Positions 24,297-33,925 are shown, counted from the first letter of the stretch. The stretch: 64,000 bases of DNA from Flagellimonas aquimarina (GCF_003149745.1 NZ_QGEG01000003.1:65473-129472); one strand, 5' to 3'. Notes: generated by a model not told the origin, from the sequence alone. Made by a program: numbers and translations.

Positions 24297-27200
24297 TTAA
24301 AAATCAACGTTAAGACCCAGTGTTACGGTTCTAAATATAGGTGTACCTGCTCTTTGAGAACCGTATGCTCTAGGGTTATTACCATCTACATGTTCTGGGT
24401 TGAAACCATGATAATCATCTGCAGTGATATAAACCAAGTTCTGAGCAGTGGCATAAAGTCTTAACCCTGACAGTCCTAATTTTGAAGTGAGATCGTTTGG
24501 AAAATTGAACCCAAGGTTTACGTTACGTAATGAAAAATAATCTGCGCTTGCAATTACTTCACTTGTCAACACCTTTTCTTGAATGAAAGATGTATGTGGA
24601 ACAAGGCCATCGGCAACAGCCTGTAATTCACCCCCACTCCTGGTTCTGTTACCAAACCAATTGTAGAAATATTGATCTCCTATATTGTTTACCTGAGCCC
24701 CTAGACTTCCTTGAACTTGAAATGAGAAATCAAAGGCTCCAATTCTAAAGTCATTGGTAAGACTGTATAATAAATCTGGATAAGGGTCTCCTAAAATAGT
24801 TTTGTCTTCTTCTGTAATTATTCCATCTCCATTTAGATCTTTAACTATTGTATCATCAGCTTGACCGTTAATTCGATTCCAAGGGTTGTCAACATAAGTC
24901 GTTCTATACTCAGTATCATCATAAGCATCTGTATCCACTACATAACCCCAGAAAGATGATATAGGTTCACCTATTCTGTTAATCCATTGTGAATTTCTAC
25001 CATAAGTATCTTCAATTAACGCATTGTTGGAATCACCAAAACTCAACAATTCATTTTGGTTGGTAGATGCGATCAAAGTAGAACTCCAACTAAATTTCTC
25101 CTTAATAATGTTTTTGGTTCTTAACTCAAGTTCCAATCCTCTGTTCCGCACTTCACCTAAGTTCACTATACCTGCGGAAAATCCAGTAATGTAAGATACT
25201 GGGTTATTTAACAGTAATTCATCACTGGTCCTTTGGTAATAATCCAGGGATCCCGATATTCTGTTATTGAATAATCCATAATCCAACCCAACGGTGAATT
25301 CTTCCGAAGCTTCCCATTGCAATAATGCATTTGCAATGTTAAGTGGTGAAACGCCTGCATCTACACTGCCATCAACAACAGCATTTGAATTTTGCAGTAA
25401 AGCTAGATAAGGCCAAGCATTTACAATTGCATTGCCTACATTAAAGTTCTCAGCTCCTGTAAGGCCGTAACTGGCTCTAAACTTCAAATTATTTACAACA
25501 TCGCTGTTCATTAAGAAGTTTTCTCTAGCCACATTCCAACCTATGGATACCGCAGGGAAATTACCATACTTAGAGTTTACGCCAAAAACCGAACTACCAT
25601 CCCTTCTAAAAGAGGCATTGAATAAATACTTATTCTTATAAGCGTAATTAATCCTACCAAAGTAACCTACTTTTCTTAGTTCAGTATTGATTTCAGAATA
25701 ACTAGCTATTGCCGTTGCGCCTTGTAGATTTTTAAGCAAATCATTGGAATATCCATTACCAGTGGTAATGCTCTCTTCAGATTTTCTTTGCTGTACGGTC
25801 ATACCTGCTAGAAAATTGAAATCATGGTCCTCACCAAATGTTCTGGTATAGTTTAATGTATTATCTGAAATCAGTCTGGTACGGAATCTATTCTGTAAAT
25901 TATACTGAGCCCTGCTATTACCAGCTGCATGATGCCTTGTACCGTCCCATCTTCTTCTTGTTCTTTGTTCCAAAGTAACCCCTAAAGATGTTTTTGCCGT
26001 TAGTCCATCTAAAATTTCGTAGCTAAAATATGTAGAGCCAAACAACTTGGTGTTATCCTCATAATGTTCTCTCTCAACATATTGTGCAAATGGATTTGAA
26101 TCACCCGAAGTACGGGGTCTTTCTGTATTTCCATCATTGTCAAAGTCCCTGTTCTCTAAATGATTTTCAAAGAAGTAATCGCCAACCCCAACATCTGGAT
26201 AGTTACCTCGATTAATGAATTGAAGTGTTTCTTCTGTATGATAAATAGGTAACCAAGGGGATTGACGTATTGGGTTATGTATTGATGTTGGCAATCGTCT
26301 TTGCTCTGTAAAAGATGGCGAAGCTCTAAGTCCAAATCTTAATTTATCAGTTAATTTAGTATCTAACTTCAAATTTGCAGTGTACAGTGTATAGTCATCC
26401 GTAATTACAACACCTTCATCATGAAGTGACCTTAAAGATGCACTGAACTTAGTATTCTCAGAACCTCCTCTTGCGGAAAAAGAATGACTTATAACGTTTC
26501 CACCGTCAAAGAAAACATCTTGCCAATCTCTGTCAATTCCAGTAATATTAACCAATGCCTGAGCGTATAGAGTTTCACCTGAAAGTGTTCCGGTCGCTGC
26601 TTGCTCTATTACCGCCCAGTCAGCAACACTCTTTCTGTAATCATCGCTCCCGTGTGCGTCTTTAAAGCCGGTGTAGGCTTGATAGCTAAATTGTGTTTTC
26701 CCTGCCTTACCACTCTTAGTAGTAATCAAAATTACACCATTGGACCCTTCACTACCATAAATAGCGGCAGATGCTGCATCTTTTAAAACTTCAAAAGATT
26801 CCACATCATTCATATCAATATTGGCGAAAAATTCTGAGCTTACAACTATACCGTCAATCACCAGTGCAGGGCCAGAATCGGCAGTTATTGATCCTACACC
26901 TCTAATCGTAATAGTAGGAGCACCACCTGCTTCAGCATTAGTTGCTTGGATATTAACCCCAGATACCTGACCAATTAAGGCTTCGTCCACCCTAGACACC
27001 GCAATTTGGTCCAAATTATCATTCACGACTTTAGAAATGGACCCTGTCAAAGTGGATTTCTTCTGTGTTCCGTAACCAATGACGACAACCTCATCTAGTT
27101 CGCTTGTATCCTCTTGAAGTATTATATTAATAGATGTTTGTCCATTAATAATTACAGCTTGTGTTGCATAACCTATATAGGAAAACTGCAATACATCCCC

Positions 27201-27401
27201 ATTTGAAACCTGAATGGAATAATTACCGTCAAAATCGGTTTGAGTTCCTCTTGTCGTATTCAAAACAATAACATTCGCTCCAGGAATTGGAACGTTGTCT
27301 GTATCGGTCACTGTGCCTGCAAGACTGTAGCTGTCTTGGGCAAATAATTGAATATTGGACAACAATATTGCAATTAAAAGTAGTTTCGTTTTTAAATTCA
27401 T
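24297..27401 (-). CDS. susC: SusC/RagA-family TonB-dependent outer-membrane transporter
   Basis: A 1034-residue protein: signal peptide, carboxypeptidase-regulatory-like beta-sandwich (about 27-105; DTDNVPIPGANVIV, FSYIGYATQ), then the plug opening DEVVVIGYGTQKKS and LTGSIS. A 22-strand barrel follows, ending FRTVTLGLNVDF with the terminal aromatic. It imports alginate oligomers with energy from TonB. It is the first gene of susC-susD-PKD-PL7-PL7. The leader is long, about 290 bases from the predicted start of transcription beside the 27679-27703 operator, and contains a plus-strand terminator hairpin. Confidence 0.95.
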   Translation of the reverse strand: MNLKTKLLLIAILLSNIQLFAQDSYSLAGTVTDTDNVPIPGANVIVLNTTRGTQTDFDGNYSIQVSNGDVLQFSYIGYATQAVIINGQTSINIILQEDTSELDEVVVIGYGTQKKSTLTGSISKVVNDNLDQIAVSRVDEALIGQVSGVNIQATNAEAGGAPTITIRGVGSITADSGPALVIDGIVVSSEFFANIDMNDVESFEVLKDAASAAIYGSEGSNGVILITTKSGKAGKTQFSYQAYTGFKDAHGSDDYRKSVADWAVIEQAATGTLSGETLYAQALVNITGIDRDWQDVFFDGGNVISHSFSARGGSENTKFSASLRSLHDEGVVITDDYTLYTANLKLDTKLTDKLRFGLRASPSFTEQRRLPTSIHNPIRQSPWLPIYHTEETLQFINRGNYPDVGVGDYFFENHLENRDFDNDGNTERPRTSGDSNPFAQYVEREHYEDNTKLFGSTYFSYEILDGLTAKTSLGVTLEQRTRRRWDGTRHHAAGNSRAQYNLQNRFRTRLISDNTLNYTRTFGEDHDFNFLAGMTVQQRKSEESITTGNGYSNDLLKNLQGATAIASYSEINTELRKVGYFGRINYAYKNKYLFNASFRRDGSSVFGVNSKYGNFPAVSIGWNVARENFLMNSDVVNNLKFRASYGLTGAENFNVGNAIVNAWPYLALLQNSNAVVDGSVDAGVSPLNIANALLQWEASEEFTVGLDYGLFNNRISGSLDYYQRTSDELLLNNPVSYITGFSAGIVNLGEVRNRGLELELRTKNIIKEKFSWSSTLIASTNQNELLSFGDSNNALIEDTYGRNSQWINRIGEPISSFWGYVVDTDAYDDTEYRTTYVDNPWNRINGQADDTIVKDLNGDGIITEEDKTILGDPYPDLLYSLTNDFRIGAFDFSFQVQGSLGAQVNNIGDQYFYNWFGNRTRSGGELQAVADGLVPHTSFIQEKVLTSEVIASADYFSLRNVNLGFNFPNDLTSKLGLSGLRLYATAQNLVYITADDYHGFNPEHVDGNNPRAYGSQRAGTPIFRTVTLGLNVDF

Positions 27402-27522
27402 TAGTTTTAGTTAGTTCAATTATTTGTGTCAATTAACATTCCCATTCCATTCACGTAGCGTAGTCGTGATGGCATCCCACTTTCACTAATAAAACACGTT
27501 TAGTCAATAAATTAAATTTCCT

Positions 27523-27530
27523 TAATTTTG
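27523..27530 (+). promoter_or_regulatory. Candidate -7 box of an antisense transcript
   Basis: TAATTTTG on the plus strand matches the Bacteroidota TAnnTTTG box exactly. It lies 71 bases before a perfect plus-strand terminator, with no plus-strand gene between. A -33 TTG element is not evident. Confidence 0.4.
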
Positions 27531-27563
27531 ACATATGCATTTTTTAAGTAAAAGTGTATCAGT

Positions 27564-27582
27564 TTAAGTATTACTTCCCTCC
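27564..27582. promoter_or_regulatory. Leader element shared with the MFS leader
   Basis: TTAAGTATTACTTCCCTCC on the plus strand, one mismatch from the copy at 17851-17869. The minus-strand mRNA reads GGAGGGAAGTAATACTTAA, 162 bases before the susC ATG. It is inside the predicted antisense RNA. Confidence 0.55.
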
Positions 27583-27600
27583 AAAGAAGTGATATCATCT

Positions 27601-27631
27601 AAAGGATAGGCGTGCACCTATCCTTTTTTTT
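27601..27631 (+). terminator. Perfect intrinsic terminator on the plus strand in the susC leader
   Basis: The stem AAAGGATAGG (27601-27610) pairs perfectly with CCTATCCTTT (27617-27626) around a 6-base loop and is followed by an uninterrupted T-run. It is oriented against susC and no plus-strand gene lies upstream, which implies a short plus-strand transcript. In the susC mRNA it would be a stable leader hairpin without a T-run. Confidence 0.7.
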
Positions 27632-27678
27632 ATTGCGTTATGTTTTCATAATAGTGTTACTTTTATTGGTATTCCAAA

Positions 27679-27703
27679 CTGGTTGACCAAATTGGTTGAC
27701 CAA
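27679..27703. promoter_or_regulatory. Tandem GntR operator of the susC operon
   Basis: CTGGTTGACCAA (27679-27690) and TTGGTTGACCAA (27692-27703) repeat with a 13-base period. The right copy overlaps the minus-strand -7 box, so a bound regulator would block the polymerase. Confidence 0.75.
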
Positions 27704-27708
27704 ATATA
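27701..27708 (-). promoter_or_regulatory. -7 promoter box of susC
   Basis: TATATTTG on the minus strand matches TAnnTTTG and overlaps the operator by three bases. Transcription would start near 27694, giving a leader of about 290 bases before the susC ATG. Confidence 0.6.
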
Positions 27709-27821
27709 TGTTATATAAAGGTTAAAAAAAAACCTATTTTCAATTAAAATGTTAAAATTTTATGGTTTTGAGCAATTAAAGCTCTCTAAAACATCAAGAA
27801 TTGATTTTCGGATATCTTTTT

Positions 27822-28175
27822 TTAGCGGTTTATCATAAAATCTTCACGAATGGGACTAAACACATCAATTAAAAACCCCGCTTCCAAGCAAACAGCTCCG
27901 TGCATTACATGGGGGGGAATATAAAATGAATCTCCAGTATTGAGTATTTTGGTCTCGTTCCCAATGGTAAGTTCAAAGGAGCCGCTTACTACATAGGTAA
28001 CCTGAGAATGATGATGCTCATGCATAACACCAATAGCTCCCTTAGCAAACTTTACATTCACCAACATTATCTTATCATCGTATCCCATTATTTGCCTTTC
28101 TAAACCTTCCCCAACAGTTTCCCATGGGATTTCCTTTCCAAACAAAAATTCCTTACTTGACCCAAAACTTTCCAT
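27822..28175 (-). CDS. kdgF: KdgF, cupin converting unsaturated uronate to linear keto form
   Basis: A 117-residue single-domain cupin. Motif 1 holds metal-binding residues in GVMHEHHHSQVTYVVSG, and motif 2 is GDSFYIPPHVMHG with a further His. KdgF speeds the ring opening of 4,5-unsaturated uronate monomers to DEH, linking exolytic lyase activity to the SDR reductase. It lies 9 bases downstream of the PL17 gene that makes the monomer, so the two are co-transcribed. There is no signal peptide, so it acts in the cytoplasm unless exported by another route. Confidence 0.9.
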   Translation of the reverse strand: MESFGSSKEFLFGKEIPWETVGEGLERQIMGYDDKIMLVNVKFAKGAIGVMHEHHHSQVTYVVSGSFELTIGNETKILNTGDSFYIPPHVMHGAVCLEAGFLIDVFSPIREDFMINR

Positions 28176-28184
28176 AATTAAATA

Positions 28185-30440
28185 CTATTTAACTGGACCA
28201 AAATAGTATGGCCCTGTCCATTTATACTCTTTGTTGTTTATTTCTAATTTATGCTCGTAGCTTTTTGACGCTTCTATATTTGACAGGATAAGCAGACTCT
28301 TTTTGTCTTTGGTAGTCTCAATAAGGACTCCAGTAAAATCTATATCATCATAAATGACTTCTAAATTTGAAATACTACTTCTTGCATTCACCGCAAATTC
28401 TGAGACCGGACTATATGCTCCATGAGATTCTATGATTGATACAAACACTTCTTTGGCAACATCTTTTCTGCGAAGCATAAAAGCAGCGTCCCTTCTTAGG
28501 TTAAATTCTGGGTCATTGGCTCCTAAACGCGTAAACAATAGTTCATCATTAAGATGTGTAGCCATTGTTAGCGTATAAAATTTTTGGTTGTTCAGCCATG
28601 AAAATTTTGTGTTTTGAGAAGTGGAATTACCTTTTCCTTCCAACCATAAATGTTGATAGCCGTTTGATGTTCCTAGAGGATTCAACGATTTGGGAACTTT
28701 ATAGTCAAAATTCATTTCCATTATTTGCCCCTTATAATAAAATGGCAAATCATATTTATTCTTGGTATTGGAATTTACCTTTAGAATATCCAACACATAA
28801 GGCTTTTCCATATTCTTGTCTTTAATAAGGACAAGTGTTCTATGCATTTCTGTTTCAGGATATGCATTTTTCTCTTTTGCACTTATAAGTTGCACGTGGT
28901 CATTTGTAGTATCAAAAAAGAATAGCTCCGAATGGTGTTTGTTTCCAACTTCATATTTGCCATCAAAATGAGATGTTTCATTTTGGACCAATGTATTATG
29001 GGCCACGGTTTGTTTTGCCCATGTGGTATTTTCTTTGAGGTAGTTACCCCCCCCTTTTTGCTCAATGTTTACAAATCTTGCCAATCCATAATCCTGAAGC
29101 ACTTCTTCTCCCTTTTCATATACAGAAAATGAAAGTTTATCATAATGTCCATGGCTCAAGCCTTGGGCTGCATATTTGAGTACTACGGTCAAGTCTTCTT
29201 CCCCATATCTTAAAATCCCCACTCCGCCTTGATCACCATCAGAGCCATCAGAGAGGTTAATTGATTTTTTTACAAAAGGCTTTGCCCTTCCTTCCTTTAT
29301 CCCCATTGCAATGGACAATCCTGTGTCATCCAATACTACTCGACCTTGCTTTTGGGCAATACTCAGTAATTCTGGATTATTTCCTCCAAAATGATAGGCT
29401 ATGTCAACGGCAGTTACCAATTCCCGAGAATAATATGACATTCCTTTTTGGCCATCATTAATTGGAAAAAATTCGCCATCTGCATCTGTTAAATTCAATA
29501 GTGCATTTACAGATTTTAAGAGTACCCCTTTTTTATATTCAAAAATTTTCAATTCGGGCTTTACGTTATGAAGTCCTTGGGCGAAAATCAAGAATGGATA
29601 CATAGCATACCTTTGATAATAAGGCCCTTCAGTATAATACCCATCTGGTGAAAAAGGTTCATCCAAATTCGCCAAAAAACCCGTTTTCTGACCTTCCTCT
29701 TTTATAAAACCCCCATCATTATCCTTGGCACCTACTTCCAAAGCATCATCTTTAAAACCATACAATGCTCTTTCAACAAGTTCTTCATCATCCATTACCA
29801 AACCAATCATACCTACAGCAGCATTGCCCCAAGTGCTATGGTTGTGCACACGATTATAGAACTGCGGATTTTTTACGGATATCCAATCAGCAAATGGTCT
29901 AAAAAGATTTTTCTCTAAATTTTTACGCTCTTTTTTTGACAGCCAATCGTAGATGCAGTCGTAAGCCTGACTTACATAAACCAACCAATTGGAATCATTC
30001 AAGCATTGCCAGAATAATTTCCCTCTAGCATAGGAACGTGTTTTTGGATGAGCTGGTAATGTTGGATAGAGCTCAGCGTATTGCATTAACATATCGCGAA
30101 CATAAATCGCATATTTCTCATCTTGTAAAATCTGGAATAAGACTCCTGCTTTTTGTAGGACAATCCAATTCTTTTTATGACGTGTATGTGTATACCCGCC
30201 GGAGTAATCTTTTGGAACAGGCGTATCAATTCCTAAAGCGATTTCAGCATCAACTTCTTTTTTCAGTTGTTCTAAGGAAACATCAAATAAGGGCACCTTG
30301 CCCAACTCAGCTCTAATTTTTTCAACACCAGCTTTGGTGAGAATCAAACTGGGATGTTCTTGAGCTATTGCTATAAAAGGGGAAATACTTAAGTAGCCAA
30401 TAATACAGAAAAGAAAAAAGGAGTTTTTCAAAAACATCAT
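28185..30440 (-). CDS. PL17 oligoalginate lyase (exolytic, heparinase II/III-like)
   Basis: The start is set at the ATG at 30440 or the adjacent one at 30437 (MFLKNSFFLFCIIGYLS). A longer frame to 30494 would run through the operator. About 750 residues: signal peptide, alpha/alpha-barrel alginate_lyase domain with RVHNHSTWGN (Asn-His pair) and EGPYYQRYAMYP (catalytic Tyr), and a heparinase II/III-like beta-sandwich with GLSHGHYDKLSF (His). It splits alginate oligomers exolytically to unsaturated monomers in the periplasm. It is followed by kdgF and preceded by its own operator and promoter, with a predicted leader of only about 20 bases. Confidence 0.92.
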   Translation of the reverse strand: MMFLKNSFFLFCIIGYLSISPFIAIAQEHPSLILTKAGVEKIRAELGKVPLFDVSLEQLKKEVDAEIALGIDTPVPKDYSGGYTHTRHKKNWIVLQKAGVLFQILQDEKYAIYVRDMLMQYAELYPTLPAHPKTRSYARGKLFWQCLNDSNWLVYVSQAYDCIYDWLSKKERKNLEKNLFRPFADWISVKNPQFYNRVHNHSTWGNAAVGMIGLVMDDEELVERALYGFKDDALEVGAKDNDGGFIKEEGQKTGFLANLDEPFSPDGYYTEGPYYQRYAMYPFLIFAQGLHNVKPELKIFEYKKGVLLKSVNALLNLTDADGEFFPINDGQKGMSYYSRELVTAVDIAYHFGGNNPELLSIAQKQGRVVLDDTGLSIAMGIKEGRAKPFVKKSINLSDGSDGDQGGVGILRYGEEDLTVVLKYAAQGLSHGHYDKLSFSVYEKGEEVLQDYGLARFVNIEQKGGGNYLKENTTWAKQTVAHNTLVQNETSHFDGKYEVGNKHHSELFFFDTTNDHVQLISAKEKNAYPETEMHRTLVLIKDKNMEKPYVLDILKVNSNTKNKYDLPFYYKGQIMEMNFDYKVPKSLNPLGTSNGYQHLWLEGKGNSTSQNTKFSWLNNQKFYTLTMATHLNDELLFTRLGANDPEFNLRRDAAFMLRRKDVAKEVFVSIIESHGAYSPVSEFAVNARSSISNLEVIYDDIDFTGVLIETTKDKKSLLILSNIEASKSYEHKLEINNKEYKWTGPYYFGPVK

Positions 30441-30444
30441 TAAA

Positions 30445-30469
30445 TTGGTTAACCAATTTGGTTTACCAA
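30445..30469. promoter_or_regulatory. Tandem GntR operator of PL17-kdgF
   Basis: TTGGTTAACCAA (30445-30456) and TTGGTTTACCAA (30458-30469), both perfect or near-perfect palindromes, with a 13-base period. This is the best copy of the site in the window. It begins five bases before the start codon, so it would also lie across the transcription start. Confidence 0.8.
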
Positions 30470-30474
30470 AAATA
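30467..30474 (-). promoter_or_regulatory. -7 promoter box of PL17-kdgF
   Basis: TATTTTTG on the minus strand fits TAnnTTTG and overlaps the outer operator copy by three bases, the same arrangement as at susC. The predicted start of transcription lies inside the operator, near 30461. Confidence 0.6.
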
Positions 30475-30523
30475 CATTTAATTCTAAGATTCACAAATTT
30501 TTAACAATAGTTCATCATGGAAA

Positions 30524-31549
30524 TTAGTCGTTATTAGGTGAAGTAGCCGCTCCTACCGTGGCTTCTTTAAACCAAACCTCTGCGAAGCTGCCATTTGCGT
30601 ATTGTTTGGCTATATCACCTCCATAGGTTTCCGATTTGGTGGACTTTCTGTTCGCTTGATTGTAGCACCCTTGTTTGAAATATTGTACTTCACCAGCATA
30701 AGCGGTATCACGTTCTACTCCGTCGCGACCTCTCAAGTAATAAGTATTCAATATTTGTTCGGGAACATCCGCTTTTTTCGAAAAATCAGATTTCAATAAA
30801 CTCTTTTCGAAGCGCACTGTCTCATGACCTTTACTTTTAAAGGTTAAGTACATCATCCCTTCAAACACATTTACCTCATAACTGAATTCTTCCCCTAATG
30901 CGATACCATCTTCGGGTTCCTTTGGATATGATGTTGCACTTGTTCCCACATTAGAGAAATCATAGCCCCAAACGGCGGTTGAAAAATCCCAACGGCCTGA
31001 ATTATCACCTGCTGTATTAATTTCATAATTCCAGAAAACAGAACCTTTTTCATGATCTGGAAATTTTTTGTAAAAGATTTTTAAAGGTTCATTTTCATGA
31101 CCCTCATCACTATGTATTTGTCCAATAACCGTGGAATATGAAGAGGATACTTTAGCATCACCTGTAGTTGACACATGCATAACCTTCAAGGTTCCCGTTA
31201 GTTTGCCACCTGTTTCAGGAATCCAATGTGCTTTTTGGCCTAATTCTGTTCTTGTATTACTTGAGGTTCTTGAGGTAACACCTGAATTGGGAGTTTTATA
31301 TACCACCCAATCGGTTTCGCCATCGTTCTCAACATAAAAGAAATTTTCTTTTGAAAAATTCACTAACGAATCGCTTTTTGTACCATCACCACAAAGAATT
31401 TTCCATTCATCCATAAACGGAATTACATCGCTCGGGTAGATGATAGCTTTTGTAACTTCTTTTTGAACCTGCTTTGTTTTCTCTTTACAACTAGCAACCA
31501 CTAAAATAAGACCGACTAGTACTACAGTTATTATCGTTTTAGTTTTCAT
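30524..31549 (-). CDS. PL7 alginate lyase, subfamily-5-like, lipoprotein
   Basis: A 341-residue lipoprotein (LILVVASCKEK, Cys21). The PL7 domain has larger inserts than the pair at 18820-20701. The signatures are NTRTELGQ, IGQIHSDEGHENEPLKIFYK and YFKQGCYNQ. The insert-rich form and the QIH motif resemble exolytic PL7_5 enzymes such as AlyA5 of Zobellia, which release unsaturated units from G-rich oligomers. It is flanked by PL6 upstream and PL17 downstream, and is a paralogue of the lyase at 33926-35026. Confidence 0.9.
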   Translation of the reverse strand: MKTKTIITVVLVGLILVVASCKEKTKQVQKEVTKAIIYPSDVIPFMDEWKILCGDGTKSDSLVNFSKENFFYVENDGETDWVVYKTPNSGVTSRTSSNTRTELGQKAHWIPETGGKLTGTLKVMHVSTTGDAKVSSSYSTVIGQIHSDEGHENEPLKIFYKKFPDHEKGSVFWNYEINTAGDNSGRWDFSTAVWGYDFSNVGTSATSYPKEPEDGIALGEEFSYEVNVFEGMMYLTFKSKGHETVRFEKSLLKSDFSKKADVPEQILNTYYLRGRDGVERDTAYAGEVQYFKQGCYNQANRKSTKSETYGGDIAKQYANGSFAEVWFKEATVGAATSPNND

Positions 31550-31561
31550 TTTTCCTTTGGA

Positions 31562-33883
31562 TTAATACATGAGTTTCAATGGAAGATTTTCTTGAACTAT
31601 CAACTCCCCTGAATTTTTCAATTCGTTATCAGCATGCGAATTGTTTTTTGCACCCCACAGACGCGCAACCATTTTCACTCGGTTGTTCTCGAACTTATTT
31701 CCTGCAATAATAACATTGATAATACCATACGTATTTATTAATATTCCGTTTTCCTCCTTGGCACCGCAATTCGCAAAGGAGCTATTGGTCACAACTAGAT
31801 TTCCACCTACCGTTGATTCGTCATAACCACCTCTGTAGTAATTAATGGTATTCTCGGCAATACCAAGAAATCGACAATTGTCAATAAAGACGTTTTCCGC
31901 ATTGTAATCACCACGATCATCATCCTCGGCTGCCAATTCTATTCCATTCAAACAGTTTTGAATGAGGGTAGATTTGAATTTTACATACTCCGAAAAAGAG
32001 TATTTATAGCCTTTTAACACATAGTCAAAATCTGCTATTTCACTATCGATTACCGTTAAATTATAATGGCTGGACATGTTACTTTGCAAACTAGCAAAAG
32101 CATACTGACTTTTTTGACCTTTTAACGAAACCCCTTCAAGGGTAAGCTCTCCCTTGGGGTTCATTTCAAAGGCGGGCGTTTTGGCCTCACCACTATACAT
32201 GATTATTGCTTTCTCATTGGCACTTGCTAAACGAATAGTGAGTTTTTTAGAAATCTTCAGCGAATTTTTCAGTTCGTATTGGTCCGCTGTTAAGGCTATG
32301 ATATCACCACTATTTGCTGCTTCTACAGCTGTCACCAATTCTACAACAGAAGCTACGGAATGTGTTTTCACCTCATTCTCATTTGCCTCATTAATAGTAT
32401 ACCAACCAGGACCATATTTAGAGACATCCATAAGATTTGGGGAATTCGCGGGTCCACCAGCTATTGCTCCAACAACATTTTTATCTGCTCTTGATCTACC
32501 AAACAAATCTTCTTTAATTTGGTCAAATTCGAAACCGTTATAAAACCCTATGTTAGGTAGTTCAGTTGAAGGTATTAAAAGATTCTCCTCTACCTCAGAA
32601 AGTGAAAATTCCTCTTGTTTAAATCCTGAGTAAGGATTGAGGGCGACACCTTGATTGTTTATTAAATTACTTTTAAAATCAATGCCATCTAAAGAATCGT
32701 GCGCTACAATAGGAAGCATATCGCCCTTTTCATTATAGATTAAATTGTTAGCCACGATAGTACGAATAGGTCTTTCCGACCTGATTTCAGAAGCCGGTAA
32801 CACATCTTTTTGGTCAACATTGGATCCCACACCAAATTGTAATGGCGAAGTACAATTGATCCAAGAGTTATGGGCCACAACGACATCCGTAACTTGTATA
32901 TATCGGTTTAGTGGTGATTTAGGAATACCATTCATCACAGCCAGCGGACTTCTGAAAACTTGGCCTTTTAGGTTATAAAAATAGTTGTTGGTCACCCAAT
33001 GCCCGGTTCCTATCAATCGAATGCCCCCTATTTGTTCAGAATTATCATCTCCAATAAAATAGTTTCCGTCTACGATGCAGTAATTACCATGTCTTGTAAC
33101 CAATGAGCCTTCGCTTTTATAAAAAACATTATTCCGAAATTCATTGAAATTTGTTTTGCTGGAAATTATCTCTACTTCGCCGTTACAACGATCAAAGAAG
33201 TTGTTTTGCACGAGTGTATAACTGGGAGCCATGGAGGTAAAACTATTACCAATCTGTATGGTTTCGGCGCTTGGTCCACCTTTGGGTGGTCTTGGCCCGA
33301 AATAGTTATTCGTGATTTTGTGGTAATTTTTTATGCTCTTGTTGCCTTCCAAATCAACTCGAATCGTCGGGCCCCGATTAGACTTCCCTGCAATATAACA
33401 ATGATCAACCTCATTATGCCTCCCTTTTAACAACACCCATAAATCGCTTTGGTTTCGCTGGTCTTTATTAAAATCTTCGATTACACAATTCGTTACCCGC
33501 GTATGATTGGCAAGGGTATCTTTATTGATGGCAAACTCTATCACCGCTCTTGAAGGTGACGAGCCTTCCGTAAAGTGCAAACCATCAACCACTAAATATT
33601 CACCTCCAAGTTTTAAATCAGACTTTCCTTTGATTAGCACTTCGCCAGCGGTTTCGGCTCTTAAGGTTATAGGCTGCTTCTCCTTTCCGTAACCTACAAA
33701 TCGAATTTTAACATCATTCCATTCGCCGTTCGCCATGACTATTTCATCACCTGGACTCACATTTGCCAAAGCCACATTCAATTCTTCAATATCATTCACT
33801 GTGACGCCTTTTTGAACAGTATTTTCTCCACAGGAAATAAATAAAAGAAGGCCACTAAGAAGGAATAAACGGTATTTCATCAT
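31562..33883 (-). CDS. PL6 alginate lyase (chondroitinase-B-like), lipoprotein
   Basis: The start is at 33883 or 33880 (MKYRLFLLSGLLLFISCGEN); the frame further upstream lacks a good start. About 773 residues, with a lipobox at FISC. The N-terminal parallel beta-helix carries the catalytic lysine in EIISSKTNF and the arginine in SLVTRHGNY, spaced as in chondroitinase B and PL6 alginate lyases. A second beta-helix region fills residues about 480-770, as in two-domain PL6_1 enzymes. It cleaves alginate, often with preference for G or MG blocks. It sits 12 bases before the downstream PL7. Confidence 0.92.
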   Translation of the reverse strand: MMKYRLFLLSGLLLFISCGENTVQKGVTVNDIEELNVALANVSPGDEIVMANGEWNDVKIRFVGYGKEKQPITLRAETAGEVLIKGKSDLKLGGEYLVVDGLHFTEGSSPSRAVIEFAINKDTLANHTRVTNCVIEDFNKDQRNQSDLWVLLKGRHNEVDHCYIAGKSNRGPTIRVDLEGNKSIKNYHKITNNYFGPRPPKGGPSAETIQIGNSFTSMAPSYTLVQNNFFDRCNGEVEIISSKTNFNEFRNNVFYKSEGSLVTRHGNYCIVDGNYFIGDDNSEQIGGIRLIGTGHWVTNNYFYNLKGQVFRSPLAVMNGIPKSPLNRYIQVTDVVVAHNSWINCTSPLQFGVGSNVDQKDVLPASEIRSERPIRTIVANNLIYNEKGDMLPIVAHDSLDGIDFKSNLINNQGVALNPYSGFKQEEFSLSEVEENLLIPSTELPNIGFYNGFEFDQIKEDLFGRSRADKNVVGAIAGGPANSPNLMDVSKYGPGWYTINEANENEVKTHSVASVVELVTAVEAANSGDIIALTADQYELKNSLKISKKLTIRLASANEKAIIMYSGEAKTPAFEMNPKGELTLEGVSLKGQKSQYAFASLQSNMSSHYNLTVIDSEIADFDYVLKGYKYSFSEYVKFKSTLIQNCLNGIELAAEDDDRGDYNAENVFIDNCRFLGIAENTINYYRGGYDESTVGGNLVVTNSSFANCGAKEENGILINTYGIINVIIAGNKFENNRVKMVARLWGAKNNSHADNELKNSGELIVQENLPLKLMY

Positions 33884-33925
33884 ATTAAAACTTATAATTA
33901 ATTGAACTTTGAGACAATCCATGGC

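Larger units (their letters stand above)
27537..27631 (+). ncRNA. Candidate antisense small RNA opposite the susC leader
   Basis: The coordinates are predicted: a start about 7 bases after the TAATTTTG box and an end in the T-run of the hairpin at 27601-27626, about 95 bases in all. It would be fully complementary to the susC mRNA leader and contains the TTAAGT-TTACTTCCCTCC element that can also pair with the MFS leader. Antisense RNAs near susC start sites are known from Bacteroides polysaccharide loci. No transcript data are available here. Confidence 0.4.
27402..27821. other. susC control region (420 bases)
   Basis: The region contains no convincing protein-coding frame. It holds, from right to left on the minus strand, a tandem GntR operator, the susC promoter box, a candidate antisense RNA with a perfect terminator, and an element shared with the MFS leader. 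These are listed separately. The stretch 27709-27821 is AT-rich and otherwise featureless. Confidence 0.7.

Noticed and set aside
30441-30494. N-terminal extension of the PL17 lyase
   Set aside because: These codons run through the tandem operator and promoter box; the signal peptide begins at the ATG at 30440 or 30437.
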